Source: Thermus neutrinimicus (lineage in GTDB: Bacteria > Deinococcota > Deinococci > Deinococcales > Thermaceae). From it: a stretch of DNA of 64,000 nt. The notes beneath the pieces are model-generated. The model was not told the origin of the DNA and searched no databases. It saw nothing but the letters and a program-made list of their open reading frames with translations. Position 1 is the stretch's first letter; each line of letters begins with the position of its first letter. Made by a program: the position numbers and the translations under genes. This document shows, piece after piece, positions 7,463-17,727 of the stretch. Location: positions 1 through 64,000 of the forward strand of contig NZ_JAKTNU010000007.1 in the NCBI RefSeq assembly GCF_022760955.1. Direction: 5' to 3'.

Positions 7463-9418
7463 ATGACCGAGACCAAGGACCTCACCACCCTTTCGGTGAA
7501 CGCCATCCGGTTTTTGGCCATAGATGCCGTGGAAAAGGCCAAAAGCGGCCACCCCGGCATGCCCATGGCCATGGCGCCCCTGGCCTATCTCCTTTACCGC
7601 GAGGTCATGCGCCACAACCCCTTGGACCCCTCCTGGCCCAACCGGGACCGCTTTGTCCTCTCCGCCGGTCACGGGTCCATGCTCCTTTACGCCATCTTGC
7701 ATCTCACGGGGTATGACCTTTCCCTGGAGGAGATCAAACGTTTCCGCCAGTGGGGTTCCAAAACCCCGGGCCACCCCGAGTATGACCACACCCCGGGGGT
7801 GGAGGTGACCACCGGTCCCCTGGGCCAGGGTATCTCCACCGCCGTGGGCCTGGCTTTGGCGGAGAGGAAGCTGGCTGCGGAGTTCAACCGTCAGGGCTAC
7901 GAGGTGGTGAACCACTACACCTACGTGCTGGCCTCGGATGGGGATCTAATGGAGGGGGTTTCCGGGGAGGCCAGTTCCTTGGCAGGACACTGGAAACTTT
8001 CCAAGCTTATTGTCTTTTGGGATAACAACCATATTTCCATCGACGGCTCCACGGACCTGGCCTTCACTGAGGACGTTCTGGCGCGCTATCGGGCCTATGG
8101 ATGGCACACCCTGGCGGTGGAGGATGCCAACGACCTCGAGGCCCTCCGCCAAGCCGTACGCCTGGCCCAGTTGGACGAAAGGCCCTCCCTCATCGCCGTG
8201 CGGAGCCACATCGGCTACGGATCCCCCAAGCAGGACTCCCACAAGGCCCACGGGGAGCCCTTGGGCCCAGAGGCGGTGGAGGCCACCCGCAGAAACCTGG
8301 GCTGGCCCTACCCTCCCTTTGAGGTGCCCGAGGAAGTCTACCGGCACATGGACATGCGGGAGAAGGGAAGGGCTTGGCAGGAAGCCTGGGAAGAGCTCAT
8401 GGAGGCTTATGCCCGGGCCTATCCCGATCTCCACCAGGAGCTGGTGCGCCGCCTAAAGGGCGAACTCCCCTCCCTTCCCGAAGAGCCCCCGGCCTTTGAC
8501 AAGCCCGTGGCCACCCGGGCGGCCAGCGGCAAGGCTTTGGACGCCATTGCCCCCAGCATGCCTGAGCTTCTTGGCGGGAGCGCCGACCTCACCCCCTCCA
8601 ACAACACCCAGGCCCAGGGCATGGCGGACTTCTCCCCCCAGAATCCCACCGGACGGTATATCCATTACGGGGTGCGGGAGCACGGCATGGGAGCCATCCT
8701 GAATGGCCTCAACCTCCACGGAGGGTACCGGGCCTACGGGGGCACCTTCCTGGTCTTCTCCGACTACATGCGCCCGGCCATCCGCCTGGCGGCCCTCATG
8801 GGAACCCCCACGGTCTTTGTCTTCACCCACGACACCATCGCCTTGGGGGAGGATGGCCCCACCCACCAGCCCGTGGAGCATTTCATGAGCCTTAGGGCCA
8901 TCCCCAACCTCTGGGTGATCCGTCCCGCGGACGCCTACGAAACCTTCTACGCCTGGCAGGTGGCCCTAAGGCGCAAGGAGGGTCCCACGGCCCTGATCCT
9001 CACCCGCCAGGCGGTGCCCCTCCTTTCCCCGGAAAAGGCCAAAGGGGCCCTAAAAGGAGGCTACGTCCTGGAGGATGCGGAGGATCCTGAGGGGGTCCTG
9101 GTGGCCACGGGAAGCGAGGTGCACCTGGCCCTAAAGGCCAGGGCTCTCCTGGCAGAGAAAGGCCGCCGGGTGCGGGTGGTGAGCCTGCCTTCCTTTGAGC
9201 TCTTTGCCGCCCAGCCAGAGGAGTACCGCCGGGAGGTGCTTCCTCCAGGCCTCCCCACCGTGGCGGTGGAGGCGGGGGCTACCCTGGGATGGGAACGTTA
9301 CGCCCAAAAGGTGGTGGGTCTGGACCGCTTCGGGGCCAGCGCCCCTTACCCCGAGGTCTACGAGAAGCTGGGTTTCACCCCGGAGAGGGTGGCGGGGGCT
9401 TTGGAAGAACTCCTATGA
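7463..9418 (+). CDS. tkt: Transketolase
   Basis: The 651-residue enzyme transfers two-carbon ketol units between sugar phosphates and regenerates pentose phosphates in the CBB and pentose phosphate pathways. It has the transketolase start region ([22 protein letters not shown]), the TPP-binding motif from [10 protein letters not shown]-like ASDGDLMEG to [10 protein letters not shown], a pyrimidine domain with [10 protein letters not shown] and [15 protein letters not shown], and a C-terminal domain. Length is usual. ATG at 7463 follows a GGAGG ribosome-binding site; an upstream in-frame start has none. It is the first gene of an eight-gene run that includes cbbY and two unknown small proteins, and its stop overlaps comB (ATGA). 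Confidence 0.95.
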   Translation: MTETKDLTTLSVNAIRFLAIDAVEKAKSGHPGMPMAMAPLAYLLYREVMRHNPLDPSWPNRDRFVLSAGHGSMLLYAILHLTGYDLSLEEIKRFRQWGSKTPGHPEYDHTPGVEVTTGPLGQGISTAVGLALAERKLAAEFNRQGYEVVNHYTYVLASDGDLMEGVSGEASSLAGHWKLSKLIVFWDNNHISIDGSTDLAFTEDVLARYRAYGWHTLAVEDANDLEALRQAVRLAQLDERPSLIAVRSHIGYGSPKQDSHKAHGEPLGPEAVEATRRNLGWPYPPFEVPEEVYRHMDMREKGRAWQEAWEELMEAYARAYPDLHQELVRRLKGELPSLPEEPPAFDKPVATRAASGKALDAIAPSMPELLGGSADLTPSNNTQAQGMADFSPQNPTGRYIHYGVREHGMGAILNGLNLHGGYRAYGGTFLVFSDYMRPAIRLAALMGTPTVFVFTHDTIALGEDGPTHQPVEHFMSLRAIPNLWVIRPADAYETFYAWQVALRRKEGPTALILTRQAVPLLSPEKAKGALKGGYVLEDAEDPEGVLVATGSEVHLALKARALLAEKGRRVRVVSLPSFELFAAQPEEYRREVLPPGLPTVAVEAGATLGWERYAQKVVGLDRFGASAPYPEVYEKLGFTPERVAGALEELL

Positions 9419-10104
9419 GGTTCAGGGTGGACCCCCTTCCCCGCCCCGGCGCGTACGGGGGAACGGCCATAGTGGTGGATGTGATCCGGGCCACCACCAC
9501 CGCGGGCTTGTACCTCAGGGCGGGGGCTAAGGCCCTGGTCCTGGCCCCGGGGGTGGAGGCGGCCCGGACCCTGCGCCGGGAGGGGGAAATCCTGGCTGGG
9601 GAGGTGGGGGGGCTTCCCCCGGAAGGGTTTGACCTGGGCAACTCCCCCCGGGAGGTGAATGGGGTGGTGGGGAAGACCGTGGTCATGGCCACCACCAACG
9701 GCACCCGGGCAGCCCATGCCGCCATGGGGGCTAGGCATATCCTCTTGGGGTCCTTGCAAAACGCCCAGGCGGTGGCGGAAAGGGCGGCGGAAATAGGGGA
9801 GGAGGTGCACCTGGTTTGCGCGGGGAAGGAAGGCCAGATGGCCTTGGACGACCTGTACGCGGCCGGGGTTATTGGAAAGCGCCTAAAGGCCCTGGGTCTT
9901 TCCCCAGAGGGGGAGATGGCGCAGCTGGCCCTTTTCCTGGCGGAAAACCCTCCCTTCCCCGTCCTTGCCTCCAGCGAGGCCGCCAAGGCCCTGGTGAGGG
10001 TGGGGCTTGGGGAGGATGTGGCCGAGTGCGCCCGGGTGGACGTGCATGGGGTTGTCCCCCGCTTCCTGGGGATGCGGGGTGAGGGCATGGTTTTTGGCGG
10101 GTAG
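9415..10104 (+). CDS. ComB-like 2-phosphosulfolactate phosphatase family protein
   Basis: This 229-residue protein matches the ComB family: N-terminal [13 protein letters not shown], central [30 protein letters not shown] and [19 protein letters not shown]. Founding members hydrolyse phosphosulfolactate in methanogen coenzyme M synthesis, a pathway not expected here. The start overlaps the tkt stop (ATGA) and the aldolase follows after 8 nt, so it is translationally coupled inside a carbon-fixation operon. A role on another 2-hydroxy-acid phosphate, such as 2-phosphoglycolate made by RuBisCO oxygenation, is my inference. The family call is firm, the substrate is not. Confidence 0.8.
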   Translation: MRFRVDPLPRPGAYGGTAIVVDVIRATTTAGLYLRAGAKALVLAPGVEAARTLRREGEILAGEVGGLPPEGFDLGNSPREVNGVVGKTVVMATTNGTRAAHAAMGARHILLGSLQNAQAVAERAAEIGEEVHLVCAGKEGQMALDDLYAAGVIGKRLKALGLSPEGEMAQLALFLAENPPFPVLASSEAAKALVRVGLGEDVAECARVDVHGVVPRFLGMRGEGMVFGG

Positions 10105-10112
10105 GGGGAGGG

Positions 10113-10922
10113 ATGCTGGCCACCTTGCGGGAGGTTCTGCCGGAAAAGGGCCGGGCGGTGGGGTCCTTCGACGTGGTGGGCCTGGAGTGGGCGGAGGCCA
10201 TCCTGGAGGGTGCGGAAACCCTGGGCCTTCCCGTCATCCTCAGCGTGGCTCCCCACCTGGGGGGGCCACCCCTAGGGGCCCTGGCCCCTGGGCTTAGGGT
10301 CTTGGCGGAAGGGGCCCGGGTACCCGTGGCCCTGCACCTGGACCATGGGGAGAGCCTAGGGGAGGTGGTGGAGGCCTTAAAGCTTGGGTTCACCAGCGTG
10401 ATGCTGGATGGAAGCCACCTGCCCCTCGAGGAGAACATCCGCCTGACCCGCCTGGCGGTGGAGGTGGCCCGGGCCTATGGGGCCACGGTGGAAGGGGAGG
10501 TGGGGGCGGTGCCGGGAGGCTATGGGGGGGAGGTTTCCCACGAGCCCGTGGCCTACACCGATCCCTTGGAGGCCAGGCGCTATCTGGAGGAAACCGGAGT
10601 GGATGCCTTGGCGGTGAGCATCGGCACCCGCCACGGCCTGCACAAGGGGCCAGTGCGTTTGAACCTTCCCCTTTTGGAGGAGCTGGGCCAGCTTCCCGTG
10701 CCCCTGGTCCTTCACGGGGCTTCGGGGCTCCGCCCGGAGGAGTATCGGGCCTTGGTGGCCGGGGGGATTCGTAAGATCAACCTGTATGCGGACTTGGCCC
10801 TCGAGGCGGCCTCCGTCCTGAAGAAGGTGGAGGCGGAAGACTACCTGGGCCTGATGGCGGCCATGAAGGAGGGCCTCAAGGACTTGGCCATGGCCCGGAT
10901 GCGGTTATGGTGGGGAAGCTGA
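10113..10922 (+). CDS. Class II fructose/tagatose-bisphosphate aldolase family protein (first copy)
   Basis: This 269-residue protein has class II aldolase marks: the zinc-binding HLDHGES, GFTSVMLDGSHLPLEEN, EGEVG, the second zinc His in SIGTRHGLHKG, LHGASGL and KINLYADL. It is shorter than the second aldolase of the window (fba, 307 residues) and lacks the insert before KINIDTD seen there, so it is closer to the GatY/KbaY-like side of the family. In the CBB cycle it might act on fructose- or sedoheptulose-bisphosphate. It overlaps the start of cbbY by 16 nt. The substrate is uncertain. Confidence 0.82.
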   Translation: MLATLREVLPEKGRAVGSFDVVGLEWAEAILEGAETLGLPVILSVAPHLGGPPLGALAPGLRVLAEGARVPVALHLDHGESLGEVVEALKLGFTSVMLDGSHLPLEENIRLTRLAVEVARAYGATVEGEVGAVPGGYGGEVSHEPVAYTDPLEARRYLEETGVDALAVSIGTRHGLHKGPVRLNLPLLEELGQLPVPLVLHGASGLRPEEYRALVAGGIRKINLYADLALEAASVLKKVEAEDYLGLMAAMKEGLKDLAMARMRLWWGS

Positions 10923-11662
10923 AAGCCCTTCTTTGGGACTTGGACGGCACTTTGGCGGAGACGGAGGAACTCCACCGGGAGGCCTTCAACCGGGCCTTCG
11001 CCCACTTCGGCCTTCCCCTTTACTGGGACCAGGAAACCTACGCCCGCCTCCTTTGGACCACCGGGGGTAAGGAGCGCCTTAAGCGGGCCTTGGAGGAAAC
11101 CCCTGGGGCGCCCAGGCTTTCCTGGGAGGAGATCGCCGAGGTGCACCGCTACAAAACGGATCTTTACCTGAGGCTTTTGCGGGAGGAAGGGGTCAGGTTG
11201 CGGCCAGGGGTGCGCCGCCTCCTGGCCGAGGCCCGGGAGGCGGGGGTAGCCCTGGTCCTGTGCACCACCACCAGCCCGGAAAACGCCGAGGCCTTTTTGG
11301 AGGGGGCGGGGCTTTCCGGCTGGTTCTCCTTGACCCTGGCGGGGGATGTGGTGGAGAGGAAAAAGCCGGACCCCGGCATCTACCTGCTGGCCCAAGAGCG
11401 CCTGGGTCTGGCCCCGGAGGAAGGGGTGGTGGTGGAGGACTCCCGCAATGGCCTTTTGAGCGCCCTGGGGGCGGGTTTTCCCGTGCTCATTACCCCGAGC
11501 CTCTACACCCTGGACCAGGACTACCGGGAGGCCACGGCCCTTCTTCCCCATCTTGGGGAGCCTGAGAATCCGGCCCCTGTGCTCCAGGGGCCGAGGTTTG
11601 GGGAGAGGGTGGTGGTGGACCTCTCCTACCTGGAGGAGGTGAGAGGATGGTGGAGCACCTGA
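10907..11662 (+). CDS. cbbY: CbbY-type HAD phosphatase (xylulose-1,5-bisphosphate phosphatase)
   Basis: The 251-residue product is a HAD-superfamily phosphatase with motif I DLDGTLAETEELHREAFNRAF, motif II CTTTS, motif III KKPDP and motif IV VVEDSRNGL. The run AETEELH...AFN and the cap motif TTGGKERLKRAL are hallmarks of CbbY. Known CbbY proteins dephosphorylate xylulose-1,5-bisphosphate, a misfire product that inhibits RuBisCO. Its place in an operon beside the RuBisCO genes supports this. It overlaps the aldolase upstream by 16 nt and the Dabb gene downstream by 16 nt. Confidence 0.88.
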   Translation: MVGKLKALLWDLDGTLAETEELHREAFNRAFAHFGLPLYWDQETYARLLWTTGGKERLKRALEETPGAPRLSWEEIAEVHRYKTDLYLRLLREEGVRLRPGVRRLLAEAREAGVALVLCTTTSPENAEAFLEGAGLSGWFSLTLAGDVVERKKPDPGIYLLAQERLGLAPEEGVVVEDSRNGLLSALGAGFPVLITPSLYTLDQDYREATALLPHLGEPENPAPVLQGPRFGERVVVDLSYLEEVRGWWST

Positions 11663-11955
11663 TCGTGTTCAACGCCGAGGCCAGTCCGGAGGAGGTTAGG
11701 GAGATGGTGCGGAAGGCCAGGGAGGTCCTGCTTCAGATCCCCGGGGTCTGTGGGCTTCGCTACGGGGAGGCCCTTTCCGAGGGGGCCCGCTACCGCTACT
11801 GGCTTTCCATCCTCTTTGAGGGTCCAGAGGTGGTCTCCTTCTACCGGGACCATCCCCTGCACGTGGAGTTCGCCGATACGGTTTTCCGCCCCATGGCCAA
11901 GGATCGCATCACCACCGACTATCTGGTGATGACGGAGATCCCATGCGGCAACTAG
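11647..11955 (+). CDS. Dabb (stress-responsive A/B barrel) domain protein
   Basis: A 102-residue protein starting MVEHLIVFNAEASPEEV, a typical Dabb-domain beginning (VxHxVxFxF...), followed by IPGVCGLRYGEAL and SILFEGPEVVSFYRDHPLHVEFADTVF, which fits the ferredoxin-like dimeric barrel with the usual HP(A/L)H motif. Dabb proteins are small, often dimeric, and mostly of unknown function. The start overlaps the end of cbbY and the stop overlaps the next gene by 13 nt, so it is part of the carbon-fixation operon. Its role there is unknown. Confidence 0.75.
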   Translation: MVEHLIVFNAEASPEEVREMVRKAREVLLQIPGVCGLRYGEALSEGARYRYWLSILFEGPEVVSFYRDHPLHVEFADTVFRPMAKDRITTDYLVMTEIPCGN

Positions 11956-12215
11956 CCCACCGGGAGGCGGAGGCCAGGGCCTTGAAGGTCCTGGTGGATG
12001 GGATAGGGGAGGGATTGGTCCTCGAGGGGGAAGGGGGGTACTACGCCCTCTATTACTTCTACAGCTGGTACGGCCGCAGGGCCCCGGACCCCGAGGAGAC
12101 CCCCGACTGGGTGGAGGGGCCTAGGCCTTCCCCCGAGGAGTTTCTGAGCCCTTACGACCAGGCCCGCTGGTTGGAGGACAACGGCTACACCCTCTTCATC
12201 AACGAGTCCAAGTAG
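11943..12215 (+). CDS. Small protein of unknown function, paralogue A
   Basis: I do not recognise this 90-residue protein. It has an N-terminal helix-like part (HREAEARALKVLVDG), a central aromatic strand YYALYYFYSWYG and a C-terminal part with PDWVEGPRPSPEEFLSPYDQA and an acidic end. No signal peptide, membrane span or metal motif is visible. It aligns along its whole length with the next gene, sharing the frames EAR-A-VL-DG-G-VL, LYYFY, P-W-EGP-P and SPY, so the two arose by tandem duplication. Its start lies inside the Dabb gene. Confidence 0.65.
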   Translation: MRQLAHREAEARALKVLVDGIGEGLVLEGEGGYYALYYFYSWYGRRAPDPEETPDWVEGPRPSPEEFLSPYDQARWLEDNGYTLFINESK

Positions 12216-12224
12216 GAGGTGGGT

Positions 12225-12494
12225 ATGGACTACTCAGAGATGCCCTACCAGGAGGCCAGGAAGCAGGCAGTGAGGGTGCTGGAGGATGGCTACGGGGATG
12301 CGGTGGTCCTGAAGGATGCCCATGGATACTGGGTTCTTTACTACTTCTACGGCTTCCAGGCTCCGCCGCCGGAGGCCCAGCCCCACTGGATGGAAGGTCC
12401 TTTCCCAGGGGAGGAGGGGATCCGGTCCCCTTACGAGATGCAGAAGTTTTTGGAGGAGCAGGGGGATTTCACCTACCTCAACGATGTAGACTGA
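12225..12494 (+). CDS. Small protein of unknown function, paralogue B
   Basis: An 89-residue paralogue of the preceding gene with HGYWVLYYFYGF, PHWMEGPFPGEEG and SPYEMQKFLEEQG. The ATG at 12225 is chosen because AGGAGG (12214-12219) sits 5 nt before it; the GTG at 12219 would overlap that site. Conservation of the YYFY and W-x-EGP parts between the copies suggests they form the functional core. I can name no family. Four nt separate its stop from the PsiE-like gene. Confidence 0.65.
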   Translation: MDYSEMPYQEARKQAVRVLEDGYGDAVVLKDAHGYWVLYYFYGFQAPPPEAQPHWMEGPFPGEEGIRSPYEMQKFLEEQGDFTYLNDVD

Positions 12495-12498
12495 AGCG

Positions 12499-12939
12499 GT
12501 GAAGCGGGACGCTTACCGGATCCTTCAGCTAACGGAAACGGTAATCTACCTGTTTGCCGGCTTTCTCATCGCCGCCGGGGCGGCAGTTCTTCTGTTATCT
12601 ACCCTGGTGGAAGGAACCCGGCATCTTCTCCATGGTGATTACCACGAGGTGGCCTTGGCTCTTTTGGACCGGGTTCTTCTTGCGCTGATGCTGGCGGAGA
12701 TCCTTTACACGCTCCTTCGCTTTGCCAAGGAGGGGACCCTCGAGGCCACCCCCTTCCTGGTCATCGGGCTCATCGCTGCCATCCGCCGCATCCTGGTTCT
12801 GACGGCGGAGGCCGTGGAGAAGTTTGACCTGGCGGACCCCGGCTTCATGGCGGTGTTGGCAGAGCTGGGGCTTCTTTCCCTGATGGTGGTGGCCCTGGCC
12901 CTTGCCATGCGCCTCGCTAGGAGCGAAGCAGGGCGATGA
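12499..12939 (+). CDS. PsiE-like small membrane protein
   Basis: A 146-residue protein with four hydrophobic segments, at about residues 14-38, 52-76, 85-103 and 118-140. The pattern with LLDRVLLALMLAEILYTLL, ATPFLVIGLIAAIRRILVLT and a C-terminal hydrophobic helix resembles the phosphate-starvation-inducible PsiE family. The biochemical role of the family is unknown. It is the last gene of the tkt operon. Its GTG start follows paralogue B by 4 nt without a strong ribosome-binding site. It runs into the opposite-strand cbbR-like gene with a 23-nt overlap. Confidence 0.6.
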   Translation: MKRDAYRILQLTETVIYLFAGFLIAAGAAVLLLSTLVEGTRHLLHGDYHEVALALLDRVLLALMLAEILYTLLRFAKEGTLEATPFLVIGLIAAIRRILVLTAEAVEKFDLADPGFMAVLAELGLLSLMVVALALAMRLARSEAGR

Positions 12940-13822
12940 GGGCCTGGGCCGCAGGGTTGGCCACCACCTTGGGGTGGACCAGCCAGAAGTAACGGCGGAT
13001 CTCCCCCACGGGCGCAGAAAGCCTTAGGGCCCTGAGGTTTCCCACCTTCAGGTTGGGCTGGACCACCACCCGGCTTACGATCCCCACCCCAGCCCCTGCC
13101 AACACTAGGCGCTTGGTAACCTCGTTGTTGTCCGTGTAGAAGGTGGGGTTCAGCTCCAAGCCCACTTGCTCAAAGGCCCGCTCGAGGGCCCGCCAGGTCA
13201 TGGAACCAGGCTTGCGCACGATGAGGGTTTCCTCCCTGAGCCACTCCGGGGGTATGATTTCCCGTCCGGCCCAAGGGTGGTCGGGAGGCACGATGAGGAC
13301 CAGCTCGTCCTCGTAGAAAAGATAGCGCTCGTAGCCTTCCCAGTGTTCTACCCCTTCCAGGACGCCAAACTCCACCTCTCCCATGAGGAGCCGCTCAGCC
13401 AGGCGCTCAGAGGAACCGCTTTCCACGTGAACCCGCACCCCTGGGTGGGCGTCGTGAAAATCCTTGAGGAAAAGGGGGAGCACGTAGGTGGCCATGGTGG
13501 TGGCGGCTCCTAAGGTGACCTCCCCCAGTTCCAGCCGGCCCATGGCCTGGGAAACCCGCTGGAATTCCTCCAGAGCTTGGACTACCCGCCTGGCCTCGGG
13601 CAAAAGGGCCTCCCCTACCCGGGAAAGCACCAGGTGCCGTCCCCGGCGTTCAAAGAGGGGATGCCCCACCTGCTCCTCCAGATTCCGCAGGTACTGGCTC
13701 ACCGCGGGCTGGGTGATGCCCAGGGCCAGGGCGGCCCGGCCCACGCCTCCTTCCTCCACCACCGTGACGAAGACCCGTAATGCAGCGGGGTTGGGCAGTT
13801 TAGCGTTTTTAGATATGAGCAT
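12917..13822 (-). CDS. cbbR: LysR-type regulator, CbbR-like
   Basis: The 301-residue protein has an N-terminal winged helix-turn-helix (LRVFVTVVEEGGVGRAALALGITQPAVSQYLRNLEEQVGHPLFERR) and a LysR substrate-binding domain in the rest. It is transcribed divergently from glpX-cbbLS with 64 nt between the two starts, the classical position of CbbR, which in other bacteria activates cbb operons in response to metabolites. The name rests mostly on position, since the fold alone does not define the subfamily. A -10-like TACCAT lies 6 nt before its ATG. Its 3' end overlaps the PsiE-like gene. Confidence 0.85.
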   Translation of the reverse strand: MLISKNAKLPNPAALRVFVTVVEEGGVGRAALALGITQPAVSQYLRNLEEQVGHPLFERRGRHLVLSRVGEALLPEARRVVQALEEFQRVSQAMGRLELGEVTLGAATTMATYVLPLFLKDFHDAHPGVRVHVESGSSERLAERLLMGEVEFGVLEGVEHWEGYERYLFYEDELVLIVPPDHPWAGREIIPPEWLREETLIVRKPGSMTWRALERAFEQVGLELNPTFYTDNNEVTKRLVLAGAGVGIVSRVVVQPNLKVGNLRALRLSAPVGEIRRYFWLVHPKVVANPAAQALIALLRS

Positions 13823-13828
13823 GGGCTT

Positions 13829-13880
13829 ATGGTACGCCCAAAAACATATGATTGCAATAATAAAACCGTCCCTCTAAGGT
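13829..13880. promoter_or_regulatory. Symmetrical divergent promoter of cbbR and the glpX-cbbLS operon
   Basis: The palindrome ATTGCAAT contains TTGCAA (13852-13857), which reads the same on both strands. Rightward, a 17-nt spacer leads to TAAGGT (13875-13880), 6 nt before the glpX ATG. Leftward, a 17-nt spacer leads to TACCAT (13834-13829), 6 nt before the cbbR ATG. Both genes would be leaderless and share one -35 element. The centre is AT-rich in a GC-rich genome. A CbbR site is expected here, but I could not fit a clean repeat of the TNA-N7-TNA type. Confidence 0.6.
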
Positions 13881-13886
13881 AAGCGC

Positions 13887-16327
<2,441 letters not shown>

Positions 16328-16345
16328 GGAAAGGAGTTGAGCGAG

Positions 16346-16771
16346 ATGCGGATTACCCAAGGTACCTTTTCCTATCTGCCGGACCTGACGGATGAGGAGA
16401 TCCGGGCCCAGATTGAGTACATCATCAAGAACGGCTGGGCGGTTTCCATTGAGTACACCGATGACCCCAGCCCTTACAACGTCTACTGGAACATGTGGGG
16501 CCTGCCCATGTTTGACCTGGAGGATGCCGCGGCGGCCATGTACGAGTTCCAGAAATGCCGCGAGGCCTTCCCCAACCACTACATCAAGATCAACGGCTAC
16601 GACCCCTCCCCCATGTGGCAGGCGCAAAGGGTTTCCTTCATCGCTCATCGGCCCAAGAAGGAGCCCGGCTTCCGCCTGCACCGGCAGCTTTGGAGCGATG
16701 GCCGCAGGCTCAAGTACACCCTCGAGGCCTACGCCACCATGAGGCCAGAGGGCGAGCGCTACCAGGAGTAA
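16346..16771 (+). CDS. cbbS: RuBisCO small subunit, red type
   Basis: The 141-residue small subunit starts MRITQGTFSYLPDLTDEEI, the form common in red-type enzymes, and has YNVYWNMWGLPMFD and INGYDPSPMWQ. The C-terminal part (HRPKKEPGFRLHRQLWSDGRRLKYTLEAYA) corresponds to the red-type beta-hairpin extension that fills the central pore of the L8S8 complex. ATG at 16346 lies 9 nt after AAGGAG; a TTG at 16337 would touch that site and is rejected. The gene lies 18 nt after cbbL and before a strong hairpin. Confidence 0.95.
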   Translation: MRITQGTFSYLPDLTDEEIRAQIEYIIKNGWAVSIEYTDDPSPYNVYWNMWGLPMFDLEDAAAAMYEFQKCREAFPNHYIKINGYDPSPMWQAQRVSFIAHRPKKEPGFRLHRQLWSDGRRLKYTLEAYATMRPEGERYQE

Positions 16772-16785
16772 ACCCCGGGATCTAG

Positions 16786-16809
16786 GGGCCCCGGCCCTGG
16801 CCGGGGCCC
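16786..16809 (+). terminator. Intra-operon hairpin between cbbS and cbbX
   Basis: GGGCCCCGGC and GCCGGGGCCC form a 10-11 bp stem around a loop of 2-4 nt. There is no U run after it and cbbX follows after 24 nt. It is more likely an mRNA stabiliser or partial attenuator, leaving cbbLS messages in excess over cbbX, than a full terminator. Confidence 0.6.
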
Positions 16810-16833
16810 ATTCCCAAAACCCTAAGGAGGGCC

Positions 16834-17727
16834 ATGCAGGAAACCCAAGGCCAAAACCTGGCGGTGGTCAAAAACCCCGAGATCGAAGCGGTTCTGGAAA
16901 CCCTGGATCGGGAGCTGGTGGGCCTTCGGCCTGTCAAGCAGCGGATCCGGGAGATCGCCGCCTATCTCTCCGTGGACAAGCTCCGCCGGGAGCTGGGGCT
17001 TACCGCCGACCGCCCCACCCTGCACATGGCCTTCGTGGGTCCTCCGGGCACGGGGAAGACCACCGTAGCCATGCGCATGGCCACCATCCTGCACAAGCTG
17101 GGCTACATCCGCCGCGACCACCTGGTGGTGGCCAGCCGCGACGACCTGGTGGGCCAGTACATCGGCCACACTGCCCCCAAGACCAAGGAGGTCCTGAAGC
17201 GGGCCATGGGGGGGGTGCTCTTCATTGACGAGGCCTACAGCCTCTACCGGGCGGAAAATGAGCGGGACTACGGCCAGGAAACCATAGAGATCCTCCTCCA
17301 GGTCATGGAGAACCAGCGGGAGGACCTGGTGGTGATCCTGGCGGGCTACAAGGACCGCATGGAGGAGTTCTTTGCCCTGAACCCGGGGATGCGCTCCCGC
17401 ATCGCCCACCACATTGAGTTTCCCCCCTATAGCGCCGAGGAGCTCTTCCAGATCGGCAAGCTCATGCTGGAGAAGCAGGGCTACCGCTTCACCGAGGAGG
17501 CGGAAAAGGCCTTCATGGAGTACCTGGAACGCCGCATGCGCCTTCCCAACTTCGCCTACGCCCGGAGCGTGCGCAACGCCCTGGACCGCTTCAAGCTCAG
17601 GCAGGCCTACCGCCTATACCAGAAGGCGGGGCCGGTGACCCCAGAGGAGCTCATGACCATCACCGCGGACGACATTTACGCCAGCTCGGTTTTTAGGGAG
17701 GAGAAGGAGGAGGAAGATGCCCCATAG
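16834..17727 (+). CDS. cbbX: Red-type RuBisCO activase CbbX
   Basis: This 297-residue AAA+ protein frees inhibited red-type RuBisCO by pulling on the large-subunit C-terminus. It has [19 protein letters not shown] at the N-terminus, Walker [10 protein letters not shown], the pore-loop region [14 protein letters not shown], Walker [13 protein letters not shown], sensor 1 in [10 protein letters not shown], and arginine-finger-like [16 protein letters not shown] clear TAAGGAGG ribosome-binding site precedes the ATG. Its end overlaps prk by 11 nt. Confidence 0.95.
   Translation: MQETQGQNLAVVKNPEIEAVLETLDRELVGLRPVKQRIREIAAYLSVDKLRRELGLTADRPTLHMAFVGPPGTGKTTVAMRMATILHKLGYIRRDHLVVASRDDLVGQYIGHTAPKTKEVLKRAMGGVLFIDEAYSLYRAENERDYGQETIEILLQVMENQREDLVVILAGYKDRMEEFFALNPGMRSRIAHHIEFPPYSAEELFQIGKLMLEKQGYRFTEEAEKAFMEYLERRMRLPNFAYARSVRNALDRFKLRQAYRLYQKAGPVTPEELMTITADDIYASSVFREEKEEEDAP

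Noticed and set aside
16772-16833. Full operon end between cbbS and cbbX
   Set aside because: The hairpin has no U run, and cbbX has a strong ribosome-binding site but no visible promoter of its own.
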